23,133 nt of DNA from JBHIET01 sp046760785 (GTDB lineage Bacteria; Chloroflexota; Anaerolineae; B4-G1). The translations under genes and the position numbers were made by a program. The stretch is from the NCBI GenBank assembly GCA_046760785.1, contig JBHIET010000054.1:1-23133 (forward strand), given 5' to 3'. Each line of letters starts with the position of its first letter. Position 1 is the first letter of the stretch. Under the pieces are notes generated by a model. That model made no database searches. It had not been told where the DNA came from and saw nothing but the letters and a program-made list of their open reading frames with translations. Below are positions 1 to 8,175 of the stretch, piece after piece.

Positions 1-95
1 CAGGACGACTGGCCTGATTTAGCTGCTAGCGGAGTGCGAAATCTAGGCTTAGCGTTTCACGCTTTCCCCCCCTTTTCCCTTTGGCCTTCTCGTTG

Positions 96-101
96 TACAA
101 T
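96..101 (+). promoter_or_regulatory. Candidate -10 element of recF
   Basis: TACAAT lies 9 bases before the recF ATG. No good -35 is visible at 16-18 bp (the region at 73-78 is T/C-rich). If used, transcription would start only a few bases before the ATG, giving a nearly leaderless mRNA, which fits the absence of a Shine-Dalgarno sequence. Upstream, 1-95 holds a C7 tract (66-72) and nothing else I recognise. The same GTACAAT string occurs at three other candidate promoters in the window. Confidence 0.4.
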
Positions 102-110
102 AGAGCCACC

Positions 111-1349
111 ATGCGCATCCGCTACCTCAGCCTGACCAACTTCCGCAACTACGCTCGCCTGGAGCTGACCTTGCCTGAGCAACCGCTGCTCCTCCACGGC
201 GCAAACGCCCAGGGCAAGACCAGCCTGCTGGAGGCGGTCTACCTGCTCGCCACCGGGTCTTCGCCCCTCACCCCGCTTGATCGCCAACTCATCAAGTGGG
301 AGGCAGAGGCGGAAGGACTGTCCTACGCCCGCGTGTGGGCTGAGGTCGTGCATCGTGACCGCATCCGGGAGGTAGAGATTGTTCTGGAAAGCAGACCGCT
401 GGCGAACGGCACGACGCGACTGCGGAAGACGATTCGCGTGGATCGGGCACGCAAGCGCCGCGCCGATCTGGCCGGGCTGCTCAACGCCGTGCTTTTCATG
501 CCACAGGACGTGGCGTTAGTCGCCGGGCCGCCCGCCAGCCGTCGCCGCTACATGGACGACACGCTGTGCCAGGTGGACGGGGACTACTGTGCATCGCTGG
601 AGCGATACACCGAGGCCCTGCGCCAGCGCAACGCCGTGCTGCGCCACCTGCGCGATGAAGGAGGCGACCCGGCCCAATTGGCCCCTTTTGAGGAGGTGCT
701 GGCCCGTGAGGGGGTCGTCGTCGCCAATGGCCGGTGCGAACTGGTGACCGCGCTCTCACAGCGCGCCGACCGCATCCACCGGCAACTTACCGGTGGGGCG
801 GAATGGCTGCGACTGGAGTACCGCCCCAACTTCGACCCGGCCGCGCCGCCCGCGTTGAAGTACCAGATGGGACTGGGTCTGCAGCCATACGCAGGCCCGC
901 CGCCAGAGGTCGGGGCCGAGGGACTGGTGATGGCCTTCCGGCAGGCGCTCCTGGCGCGGCGGGCGGACGAGATCGTGCGCGGGATGACGCTCACAGGTCC
1001 GCACCGGGACGAACTGCGCTTCGTCGCCGGCAGCCCCGGCCAGGGCACCCACGAGGTGGACCTGGGAACCTACGGCTCGCGCGGGCAGCAGCGCACGGCG
1101 GTGTTGGCGCTCAAGCTGGCGGAATTGGAATGGATGCGGGAGCAGACAGGAGAGACGCCTGTGCTTCTGCTGGACGAGGTACTGGCCGAACTGGACGCGG
1201 CCCGGCGGCGCTACCTCCTGGCTCAGGTGGATAGCGTCGAGCAGGCGCTACTCACCGCCACCGACCCCGAAATGTTCAGCGCCGAGTTTCGGGAGGAGGC
1301 GACGTTGTGGGAGGTGCGGGGGGGGATTGTGAAGGGAGTAGATGAGTAA
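111..1349 (+). CDS. recF: DNA replication and repair protein RecF
   Basis: RecF is an SMC-like ATPase that binds gapped DNA with RecO and RecR and promotes RecA loading during recombinational repair. The 412-residue protein begins MRIRYLSLTNFRNY, the typical RecF N-terminus. It has a Walker A motif GANAQGKTS at residues 30-38, an ABC-type signature YGSRGQQRT at 321-329 and a Walker B LLLDEVLAELD with D355/E356. The ATG at 111 is preferred over an in-frame TTG at 81 because family alignment starts at MRIRYL and a candidate -10 lies between the two. There is no clear ribosome-binding site. The length is a little above the usual 360-400. A G8 run (1318-1325) sits near the 3' end, and the last codons run into GAGT-rich spacer sequence. 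Its usual neighbours dnaA/dnaN are not in the window. Confidence 0.95.
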   Translation: MRIRYLSLTNFRNYARLELTLPEQPLLLHGANAQGKTSLLEAVYLLATGSSPLTPLDRQLIKWEAEAEGLSYARVWAEVVHRDRIREVEIVLESRPLANGTTRLRKTIRVDRARKRRADLAGLLNAVLFMPQDVALVAGPPASRRRYMDDTLCQVDGDYCASLERYTEALRQRNAVLRHLRDEGGDPAQLAPFEEVLAREGVVVANGRCELVTALSQRADRIHRQLTGGAEWLRLEYRPNFDPAAPPALKYQMGLGLQPYAGPPPEVGAEGLVMAFRQALLARRADEIVRGMTLTGPHRDELRFVAGSPGQGTHEVDLGTYGSRGQQRTAVLALKLAELEWMREQTGETPVLLLDEVLAELDAARRRYLLAQVDSVEQALLTATDPEMFSAEFREEATLWEVRGGIVKGVDE

Positions 1350-1367
1350 GTGAGTAGGGAATAAAGT

Positions 1368-1396
1368 TTGACAAACCTTAACAAATGTTCTAAAAT
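1368..1396 (+). promoter_or_regulatory. Sigma-70 promoter of the antitoxin/toxin pair, with candidate operator
   Basis: TTGACA (1368-1373) is separated by exactly 17 bp from TAAAAT (1391-1396), a near-consensus promoter in a short AT-rich island within GC-rich DNA. The spacer contains a small dyad, AACA-AA-TGTT (1380-1389), which sits where a repressor would block RNA polymerase. Self-repression by the downstream HTH protein is an inference from how such modules usually behave. Ribosome-binding site AGGAG (1415-1419) lies 6 bases before the ATG at 1426. Confidence 0.8.
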
Positions 1397-1425
1397 ATTA
1401 AACGAATCTGACAGAGGAGAGACCT

Positions 1426-1782
1426 ATGGCTGGTGAACGGGCGTACATTACGCTGAAAGAGGCAGCGCATGCGCTGAGCGTGCACGAACAGACTATCCGC
1501 AACTGGGGTCGGCGAGGCATAATCCGACTCGTACGTCTGCCCGGCAGCCGCTATCGGCGCGTGCCGACATCGGAGGTGGCTCGCCTCAAAGCACAGATGG
1601 CGCAAGTTGAGCCGCATACTGGTGCAGGCGTGCGCCTGGAGCTCCCCCCAAGCGATGTAGACCTAATCACCCAGGGCCGGGCATTGGCGGACACCATCAA
1701 AGAGGCGCTGGCCGCCGTCGAGCCTACGACCACATTTGACGAGATGATGCGCTCCCTGCGAGGCCGCTCGTGGTTGTCATAG
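1426..1782 (+). CDS. Excisionase/MerR-type HTH protein, probable antitoxin of a PIN-toxin pair
   Basis: This 118-residue protein has an N-terminal winged-helix DNA-binding domain of the excisionase/MerR type: YITLKEAAHALSVHEQTIRNW at about residues 6-26 is the helix-turn-helix, and GRRGIIRLVRLPGSRYRRVP (about 28-47) is the wing. The C-terminal half ends in FDEMMRSLRGRSWLS, the sort of short tail that antitoxins use to occupy the toxin. It has its own strong promoter and ribosome-binding site, and its 3' end overlaps the PIN gene by 13 bases, so the two are translationally coupled. Seen: HTH plus an overlapping PIN gene. Inferred: it neutralises the toxin and represses the promoter at 1368-1396. 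A plain transcriptional regulator is the alternative reading. Confidence 0.75.
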   Translation: MAGERAYITLKEAAHALSVHEQTIRNWGRRGIIRLVRLPGSRYRRVPTSEVARLKAQMAQVEPHTGAGVRLELPPSDVDLITQGRALADTIKEALAAVEPTTTFDEMMRSLRGRSWLS

Positions 1783-2264
1783 ACACCGACGTGTTCATAC
1801 TCGAGTTCGCCTTCCACCATGACTCCCGCCACGCCGTCAATGCCGACTTCCTGATCGCTGTGCGCGAGCGAGGGCCGGCCATCACCGTCTACAACCTGAT
1901 GGAAATCCTGGGGCAACTCTCGTTTAACTTGTCTCCAGACCGGTTGAGCCAGTGGCGGTCGTGGCTGCAGGCAGCCTACGGGCTTGCGGTGATCTGGCCT
2001 GCGGTTGAGGCCCAAAGGGCAGTGGCGTTCTTTCGGGATGAGATATACAACCGACCATTAGCCAAGATGCAGGCGCAGCGAATGGCATTTCTAGACGCGC
2101 TGATCATCGGCCTGGCAGAACGAGCCCCCGACATCGAGGCTTTCGTCACCTGGAATGCCCGCCATTTCCGCGATAAGACGCCGCTCACTGTTCTCACCCC
2201 GTCCGAGTTCCTGGGCAACTCATTCCTCATCCACTCACCCACTTCCGATCCGCCTCAAGAGTAG
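1770..2264 (+). CDS. PIN-domain ribonuclease, probable VapC-like toxin
   Basis: This 164-residue PIN protein is expected to be a Mg2+-dependent endoribonuclease. Visible acidic active-site residues are D5 and D7 in VVIDTDVFI, E45 in YNLMEILG and D109 in AFLDALIIGLA, followed by the family's closing segment FVTWNARHF (125-133). The start is a GTG at 1770 inside the end of the HTH gene (13-base overlap). The protein would otherwise lose the first catalytic Asp. The pair sits between recF and rsmG with an AT-rich promoter, consistent with a laterally acquired module. The last codons (about 2220-2260) run through CTCATCCACTCACCCACTT-like spacer sequence, so the C-terminal 15 residues are probably not part of the fold. 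The RNA target cannot be told from sequence. Confidence 0.8.
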   Translation: MVVIDTDVFILEFAFHHDSRHAVNADFLIAVRERGPAITVYNLMEILGQLSFNLSPDRLSQWRSWLQAAYGLAVIWPAVEAQRAVAFFRDEIYNRPLAKMQAQRMAFLDALIIGLAERAPDIEAFVTWNARHFRDKTPLTVLTPSEFLGNSFLIHSPTSDPPQE

Positions 2265-2275
2265 TAGCAATTCCA

Positions 2276-3016
2276 ATGGAGCAAGACAAGCAACGTATGG
2301 AACCCTTGATCGCAGGCGCCCGAGAATTGCACGTCAAGCTCACCGACCGCCATCTGACCGCCTTCGAGACCTGCTACCGGGAGTTGGTGGACTGGAACCG
2401 GCGCTTCAACCTGACCGCCATCACCGACTGGGAGGGTGTGCTGATACGCCATTTCCTCGACTCCCTTTCCTGCCTGAAAGCGCTGCCCAGGAAGGAGCTG
2501 GCGGCCGGGGCGCAGGTGATTGACGTGGGCACAGGGGCGGGGTTTCCGGGATTACCGCTCAAGCTCGTATGTCCAGGAATGCGGCTGACGCTGCTGGAGG
2601 CGACGGGTAAGAAAGTGACCTACCTGGAGCACGTGGTGCGCGCACTGGAATTGAAGGAGGTCGAGGTGATCCACGGGCGGGCGGAGGAACTGGGGCATGA
2701 CTCGGCCCATCGCGAGCGGTACGACTGGGCGCTGGCCCGCGCCGTGGCGGAGATGCCGACGCTGGCGGAGTACCTGCTGCCGCTGGTGCGGGTGGGGGGC
2801 GGGATGTTGGCACAAAAGGGAGAAGGGGCCGCCGCCGAGGTGCACGGAGCCGATACGGCCATCGTCACGCTGGGGGGGCGGGTGCGACAACTGGTACCGG
2901 TGGAACTGCGCGGGCTGGCCGAGACGCGCTATCTGGTGGTGGTGGATAAGACGGCCGCCACGCCGGAGAAGTACCCCCGCCGGCCAGGCATACCCCAGAA
3001 GCGCCCGCTGAAGTGA
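2276..3016 (+). CDS. rsmG: 16S rRNA (guanine527-N7)-methyltransferase RsmG
   Basis: RsmG (GidB) uses S-adenosylmethionine to methylate N7 of G527 in 16S rRNA. The 246-residue protein has the family N-terminal helix segment (WNRRFNLTAI, 40-49), SAM motif I VIDVGTGAGFPGLPLKL (81-97) and LLEATGKKVTYLEHV (106-120). The strongly conserved C-terminal motif PRRPGIPQKRPL is at residues 234-245. The ATG at 2276 begins 11 bases after the toxin stop and lacks an obvious ribosome-binding site; an in-frame ATG follows at codon 8. No promoter is evident, so it may be read from the upstream toxin-pair promoter or from recF. A G7 tract lies near 2874. Loss of this enzyme is known to give low-level streptomycin resistance in several bacteria. 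Confidence 0.95.
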   Translation: MEQDKQRMEPLIAGARELHVKLTDRHLTAFETCYRELVDWNRRFNLTAITDWEGVLIRHFLDSLSCLKALPRKELAAGAQVIDVGTGAGFPGLPLKLVCPGMRLTLLEATGKKVTYLEHVVRALELKEVEVIHGRAEELGHDSAHRERYDWALARAVAEMPTLAEYLLPLVRVGGGMLAQKGEGAAAEVHGADTAIVTLGGRVRQLVPVELRGLAETRYLVVVDKTAATPEKYPRRPGIPQKRPLK

Positions 3017-3064
3017 GAAGTGGGATTGGTACAGAACGGTTTTCCGAGGCTCCCAGTCCTCGTC

Positions 3065-3126
3065 CGTTCGACTGAGCGTTCGACTGAGCTCACGGCGAAG
3101 CCCCGAGGGCGTCGCGGGCGTGAGTC
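3065..3126. repeat. Dispersed palindromic element with 12-bp tandem repeat
   Basis: CGTTCGACTGAG occurs twice in tandem without mismatch (3065-3076, 3077-3088). It is followed by a weak stem, CTCACG (3089-3094) pairing with CGTGAG (3119-3124), with GC-rich sequence between. The 26 bases at 3078-3103 match 17655-17680 at 21 positions, so this is a member of a dispersed family. It lies between the convergent rsmG and response-regulator genes, where it might help end transcripts, although neither strand has a T-tract. Confidence 0.6.
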
Positions 3127-3133
3127 TCGTCCA

Positions 3134-3772
3134 TTAAGGGTCTTTTTTCTCCGTGCCAATGAGCCCGAGTTCATACCCCATAGCCACCGCAGCCGCCCTG
3201 TTGGGCACACCGAGCTTCCCCAGGATATTGCCGACGTGATTCTTGGCTGTACTCTCGGCAATGCCTAGCGCCACTGCGATCTGCTTGTCCTTCTTACCCT
3301 CCGCCATTAACGTCAGCACTTCACGCTCCCGTTCGGTGAGTTCCTCCGCCGGAGGTGCAGGTGACGTCACAACCTGCGCTGGGGAAGGGGGCGGAGGTGG
3401 AACCGCATAGACGCTGCGGATTTCGTCAATCAACTGCTGTTTGGGGACTTCCTTGGTCAATGCGGCCAATGCGCCTGCATTCTTTGCCTGTTCGATGAGG
3501 TGCGGATAGACCGTGATGGCGACGATCTTCGTCTCCGGCACTTCGCTGGTGAGTCGCTTGATCGTCTCAATGCCCGCATCCTTATCCCCGAACCACTTGA
3601 GGTCAAGCAACAGGACATCCGGCCGTAACTCGTGCACCTTCTGAACCGTCTCGTGCACTGTAGCGCCCTCGCCGACGATCTCCATGTCCACCTCTGCTGC
3701 TAGAATGCGCCTCATGCCTTCGCGAGCGATGTCGGTATCGTCCGCTATGAGGACGCGGATCTTATTGTTCAT
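3134..3772 (-). CDS. NarL/FixJ-family response regulator
   Basis: A 212-residue DNA-binding response regulator. The receiver domain (about 4-122) has acidic residues D11/D12, phospho-acceptor D57 in VLLLDLKW, T87 and K107 (LTKE). A proline-rich linker follows (PPPPPSPAQ, about 125-133). A LuxR-type HTH domain (about 146-205) includes LTEREREVLTLMAEGKKDKQ and the recognition-helix region ESTAKNHVGNILGKLGV. The start ATG lies 11 bases inside the upstream kinase gene. Its Shine-Dalgarno AGGGAGG is also within the kinase's last codons, so translation is coupled. The kinase next door is its expected phosphate donor. The loop after D57 (KWFGDKDAG) is longer than the usual MPgmdG loop. Target genes are unknown; the divergent gene at 8246 is one candidate. 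Confidence 0.93.
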   Translation of the reverse strand: MNNKIRVLIADDTDIAREGMRRILAAEVDMEIVGEGATVHETVQKVHELRPDVLLLDLKWFGDKDAGIETIKRLTSEVPETKIVAITVYPHLIEQAKNAGALAALTKEVPKQQLIDEIRSVYAVPPPPPSPAQVVTSPAPPAEELTEREREVLTLMAEGKKDKQIAVALGIAESTAKNHVGNILGKLGVPNRAAAVAMGYELGLIGTEKKDP

Positions 3773-6700
3773 AATTCCTCCCTGTCAGATTGATGATCGC
3801 ACAGATGGTGGTCCCCTTGTCGGGTGCTGAGTCAATCTCAAGCTCGCCGTCTATCTCGTGTAATATGTCGTAGAATCGCCGCAGGCCCCACTTATGCGCA
3901 AGAGCAAGAGTTGACTCCACATCAAAACCCACGCCGTCGTCCTTCACATAGAGCCTGACCTGCTCGTCGGTTCCTTCCAGCCAAACTTCGATTCTCACGT
4001 TGGGATTGTGGAGGAAACCCGAGTGCTTGACAGCGTTACTCATTGCCTCTTGCCCAACCCGGTAAAGCGTCCCCTCGATCTCGGATGGTAGCCGCTGCGG
4101 CAGATCGCCGCTGACCACGATGCGCCCACGCCCAATCAGTTCTGCCCGTTTCGTCAGCGCGATCAGTAACCCCTCCTGCTCCAAGGTGGGGTCGCGCAGG
4201 TCTTCGAGCAAGGAACGGAGGTCGGTGTAGGCGCGGGTGAGGGCACCTTGAAGCCTGTTCAGAGATACGTCTGCCGCCTCCAGATCACTGTGTTCTATCT
4301 CATCGGCGAGGATCTCTGCTTCCCATCGTACGCCGGTAGCCAGGAGGTTCATTGCCTCGTGGAGGTCGGTTTCCAGCCGTTTTCGCTCGGCGCGAATCGC
4401 ATCCGCGCGAGCCTTCTCTACACTCCTAACCCGCTCAATACCGGCTGCAGCATTGGTCGCCAACGTCTGGAGTAGCCTCTCGTCAAACTCCGAGAAGCCT
4501 TCGTCGTTCTCTGCATCCCGCGCAACCAGGACGCCGACGAGACGATCAGCGGGCGTACGCATCGGCACAGCGAGCAAGCTGTGATCGCCCTGCGGGTCGA
4601 AATCCCACCCCAATCTTGCCCAAAGTTCCCTGTTCCAGAGCGGGTGCTGCAGCACATCTTTCCCTAGCAGTCGGACTGGCTGGCACGTCTCTGCCACGTG
4701 AGCGACTAGCCCACAACCGGGCCTTGCGGTGCGTGGTCTGTCGGCACAAAGTGGCGAGGTGGTTGCCGCGACGAGTTCCAGAGCATTATCATCTCCATCA
4801 TTGGCGAGGAACAGCGAGCAATCACGCGCCGATAGGAACCTGGTACCTGCTTCGACGATGAACTGGTACAATCCCTCCAAACTGGTATGGAGGGCCAGGC
4901 TGCTCGTCACGGCGGAGAGGTATTCCTGTAGACGGATTTCCTGCTGCTTTCTGTTGGTGATATCGGTATAGACGCACAATGCACCCGCGAACGATCCCTG
5001 TTTGAAGGCAGGGGTTGCGCTGACAATTACGGGCACGTGTTGGCCCTCCTTAGTCAATAGGACCGTCTCATACCGGCTGGCGATGCCTTGAGAGCGCTTG
5101 ACAATCTCCTCCTCGATCTTCGACACTTCCTGGGGAGCCACGATGATCGTACAATGTTGGCCGATCAACTCCTCACGGGTATAGCCCAGCAGTTCCACCG
5201 TCTTGCGATTAACAAAGGTGATATGGGCGTTCGCGTCTTCGAGAAGGATGCCCTCCTCCATGCTCTGCACGATGTCCTCGTTGAAGGCTCGCAACCTGTC
5301 GGTTTCCTCATACAGCCGCGCATTATCAATGGCGATAGCCGCACTCGCGGCCAGTGCCTCCACCAACAACAGGTCTGCCTGATCGAAGCGCTCTGCCTCT
5401 GTATCCATCACCTGGAGCGCGCCGATCACATCCTCCTTAACTCGCAGTGGGACGGTGAGAATGGAACGCAGTGTTAACCCTATCTGCTGCTCCACGCCCT
5501 TGTAGTGACGTTCGTCAGTCCGGGTGTCTGGCACGATCAGGCTCTCGCCGCTGCGGGTCACCCAGCCAGCGATTCCCTGTCCCGGCGCCAGACGCCAGCC
5601 GCGCACAATCTCGCTGCGGCGGCCAGCGGCCTGCCGACAGACCAGCTCGCCTGTCTCTTGGTCAATCAACCAGATCGAAGCAGCGAGCACACCCAGTAGA
5701 CAGCGCACCTCTTCCAGAACGGTGACGAGCACCTGGTCCAGGTCCAGGGTAGAAGCTATAGCCCGACCGGTATAATTGAGGGCATCCAGTTCCGCGGCAC
5801 GGCGCTGCGCTTCCTTGTACAGCCGTCCGTTCTCGATCGCCACACCGATTTGGTTGCTCAGGGTTTCCATCACCATCACGTCGTTCTGATCGAAAGCATT
5901 GGTTTGCGGGCTCTGGACGTCGAGCACCCCCAGGATATCATCACCCGCAAGGATGGGCACGCTCAGTTCGGACCGGGTCGGTATCACATCAGGGTAAAGG
6001 TTGATGTAGCGCGGCTCGGTGTCTACATCGTTGATCAGCAGGGTTTTACCGTGGCGGCCCACCCAGCCGACCATACCTTGATCCAGTTTCAGCCGGTGGT
6101 CAGGGGGGAACAGATGAGCGAAATCGCCGGCCTTGGCCCTCATCACCAGTTCGTCTCGCTCACGGTCCACAGTGAAGAGGGCCACGTGATAGTAACCAAA
6201 GCTCTCCTGCACCAGGCGGGCGGCTCTGTCCAACACACTCTCCAAATCCAGTACAGCAGCGATCTTTCCACCGATGTCGTTGAGGAGCGCCAACTGGGCG
6301 GCGTGTTGTTCCAGTGCCGCCTCCACCCGCCTGCGCTCGGCGATCTCTTTCTGAGCCTGGTCGTACAAGCGAGCGTTCTCAATGGCCGTAGCCGACACGC
6401 TGACCAGAATCTCCAGAGCCTGGATTGTGTCGAGGGAGGGAATCTGGCGATCACTTGGGTCATCAACAGAAAGGTAGCCCAGCAGTTCTCCCTCTCGGGT
6501 TCGGATGGGCACGATCAGCATATCCTCCTGGTGCCACCCGCCAGGCTTACGCTCGCCCAGGTCCGGGGTGAAGGTGTACGGGCTGAGGTCAGGAACGTCC
6601 GGGCGGCGGTCATGTCTGATGAAGTAGGACTGACCTATGCGGAACTTGTCTTGGAGCAGGTGGGTTACGACGTCGTGCGGTATGCGCAACCCTTCTAACT

Positions 6701-7964
6701 TGCGCCTGCCCGCTGGCGGCACTCCGGCCATCGCCTTGACTACGATCTCGCCGCTCGTTTCGTCCAGCAGATTCACAACGGCCATTTGGTAGCCGCTGCA
6801 CCGGCATACCTCTGTGGCGATCGTCTCCAGCAGATCGTCGAGGGACTGGTTCAGACCAAAGGCGCGACTGGCCTCCAGGACGCCTGAGATCTCCTGTCTG
6901 CGCCGTGAGCGGGTGTTGTAGAGCTCAGCATTGGCAATCGTCGCGGCTCCCTGGGCAGCGAGCATCGTCAGGAAACGCTCGTCCCTCTCGCTGAACGCCT
7001 TCTTCTTGGCGCTATGGACGCTGATGGTGCCCACGCTCTTGTCGCCCACGTACATCGGTGCGACCAGGAGTGACTTGAGGGGGACGAAGGATGAAGGAAG
7101 GCGATGGTATCGTTCATCCTTGTCCACGTCGGGCACGTTTATCGTCTGGCGGTTTTGGACGGCGTGGCCTGCGATCCCTACCCCGACGCTCATCAGCGAC
7201 CGTCCTAGCGCACTGAGGTCTACGTGCGAAGACCCGGCGGGGACAAGCGTCTGATTCCCTTCACCCCCCAGGAGATGAACGACCGCCGCTTCTGCATCCG
7301 GAATCCCCTCCTTGGCAGCGTCGGCAAGAAGTTGGGCCAGTTCCCCTCGATCGAGAACGTGCATGAGCGTGGTGGTCGCTTTCAGGAGCGTACCTTCTTC
7401 CCGAAGCCGAGGGAAAAAGCGCATAAAAAAGTAAAGCACCGCCGTCAGCAGCCCCAGGATGGCATCCTGGGCCAGCATTGTAGCAAAGTCGGGTGACCCA
7501 GTCCGGGCGGAGACAGCCAGCATCGCAGCGCAGATCTCAAGATAGACGATCACCAGGAGAACTGGACGGCCAAAGTACAAAAGTATGGCCAGCATCGGCA
7601 TCGAAAAGAAGAACCACAGGTAGCCGGAGGCGGCCGGCGGTCCCACAAGCATAAGAACAGTGATCATAGCGAGATTAAAATGAACGCGGAACAACTGACA
7701 GGGCTGGCTTTCGTACAAGCGTTGTGCTTTTCGGCCGAGAATCTCGAGCACCAGCAGATAGACAGTATAGGAGGCGATCCACAGAAACAGCGACGATTCT
7801 TGCGCTGCTCCTCTGCTGGGCAACCAAGCAAACAGGAACACAAAACCCACGAAGAGAAAGCCCCAGAATCGCAGAACCGGGCGGCTCCAGCGAACAACCT
7901 GATCCTCGCCCAGAAGCATCCCTACGACTCTTCTTGCGCCTACGGAGTTTGCCACACCGGTCAT
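3762..7964 (-). CDS. Membrane-anchored multi-GAF/PAS sensor histidine kinase (HisKA_3 type)
   Basis: A 1400-residue two-component sensor kinase. Order, numbered from the chosen start: hydrophobic region with about five or six membrane segments (32-185); GAF1 (190-350); GAF2 (362-534); GAF3 (559-717); GAF4 (726-889); PAS (894-1008, with FVNRKTVELLGYTREEL); GAF5 (1014-1179); dimerisation/phosphorylation helix of the HisKA_3 family with H1202 in ERKRLETDLHEAMNLL; and an HATPase domain (about 1294-1394) with N-box GQEAMSNAVKHS and G-box DDGVGFD. An ATG at 8012 in the same frame would add 16 residues. The ATG at 7964 is preferred because GAAGGAGAG lies 6 bases upstream and a full sigma-70 promoter occupies the would-be extension. 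The regulator gene overlaps its end by 11 bases. The GAF ligands cannot be predicted. The residues after H1202 (EAMNL) differ from the DxxxQ of NarX-like bifunctional kinases. Confidence 0.93.
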   Translation of the reverse strand: MTGVANSVGARRVVGMLLGEDQVVRWSRPVLRFWGFLFVGFVFLFAWLPSRGAAQESSLFLWIASYTVYLLVLEILGRKAQRLYESQPCQLFRVHFNLAMITVLMLVGPPAASGYLWFFFSMPMLAILLYFGRPVLLVIVYLEICAAMLAVSARTGSPDFATMLAQDAILGLLTAVLYFFMRFFPRLREEGTLLKATTTLMHVLDRGELAQLLADAAKEGIPDAEAAVVHLLGGEGNQTLVPAGSSHVDLSALGRSLMSVGVGIAGHAVQNRQTINVPDVDKDERYHRLPSSFVPLKSLLVAPMYVGDKSVGTISVHSAKKKAFSERDERFLTMLAAQGAATIANAELYNTRSRRRQEISGVLEASRAFGLNQSLDDLLETIATEVCRCSGYQMAVVNLLDETSGEIVVKAMAGVPPAGRRKLEGLRIPHDVVTHLLQDKFRIGQSYFIRHDRRPDVPDLSPYTFTPDLGERKPGGWHQEDMLIVPIRTREGELLGYLSVDDPSDRQIPSLDTIQALEILVSVSATAIENARLYDQAQKEIAERRRVEAALEQHAAQLALLNDIGGKIAAVLDLESVLDRAARLVQESFGYYHVALFTVDRERDELVMRAKAGDFAHLFPPDHRLKLDQGMVGWVGRHGKTLLINDVDTEPRYINLYPDVIPTRSELSVPILAGDDILGVLDVQSPQTNAFDQNDVMVMETLSNQIGVAIENGRLYKEAQRRAAELDALNYTGRAIASTLDLDQVLVTVLEEVRCLLGVLAASIWLIDQETGELVCRQAAGRRSEIVRGWRLAPGQGIAGWVTRSGESLIVPDTRTDERHYKGVEQQIGLTLRSILTVPLRVKEDVIGALQVMDTEAERFDQADLLLVEALAASAAIAIDNARLYEETDRLRAFNEDIVQSMEEGILLEDANAHITFVNRKTVELLGYTREELIGQHCTIIVAPQEVSKIEEEIVKRSQGIASRYETVLLTKEGQHVPVIVSATPAFKQGSFAGALCVYTDITNRKQQEIRLQEYLSAVTSSLALHTSLEGLYQFIVEAGTRFLSARDCSLFLANDGDDNALELVAATTSPLCADRPRTARPGCGLVAHVAETCQPVRLLGKDVLQHPLWNRELWARLGWDFDPQGDHSLLAVPMRTPADRLVGVLVARDAENDEGFSEFDERLLQTLATNAAAGIERVRSVEKARADAIRAERKRLETDLHEAMNLLATGVRWEAEILADEIEHSDLEAADVSLNRLQGALTRAYTDLRSLLEDLRDPTLEQEGLLIALTKRAELIGRGRIVVSGDLPQRLPSEIEGTLYRVGQEAMSNAVKHSGFLHNPNVRIEVWLEGTDEQVRLYVKDDGVGFDVESTLALAHKWGLRRFYDILHEIDGELEIDSAPDKGTTICAIINLTGRNYEQ

Positions 7965-8000
7965 AGCTCTCCTTCGTTGAGACGTACCTGGTTTGTTCAC

Positions 8001-8029
8001 ATTGTACACCATTTTACAGCCTCTGTCAC
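8001..8029 (-). promoter_or_regulatory. Sigma-70 promoter of the sensor kinase operon
   Basis: Reading the minus strand, GTGACA (8029-8024) is followed after exactly 17 bp by TACAAT (8006-8001). The predicted start is near 7994, giving a leader of about 30 bases before the ATG at 7964 with its GAAGGAGAG ribosome-binding site. The promoter overlaps the alternative ATG at 8012, which argues that translation does not begin there. Confidence 0.75.
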
Positions 8030-8175
8030 TAGGTAGAACGCTTCATTGTCGGACTGGTCGAACGCACTATACCCTGGCGGGGCAGGTAGGGAAAACGAAG
8101 GGGGTACAAGGAAGGGCCGCGAAAGCACCACCCGGGGTAAGCCCTATTTCTATTTCCAAATGACCATTTCGCTTG

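Noticed and set aside
51..72. AGCG/CGCT hairpin before recF as a terminator of an upstream gene
   Set aside because: A stem of about 4 bp followed by a C7 tract is too weak to call, and the upstream gene is outside the window.
3065..3088. Tandem repeat as a CRISPR array
   Set aside because: Only two 12-bp units with no spacer between them and no cas genes nearby.
5850..6698. A 282-codon plus-strand frame within the kinase gene
   Set aside because: It is antisense to GAF domains with clear protein conservation; its composition (His/Val-rich) is what reverse-complemented GAF coding gives.
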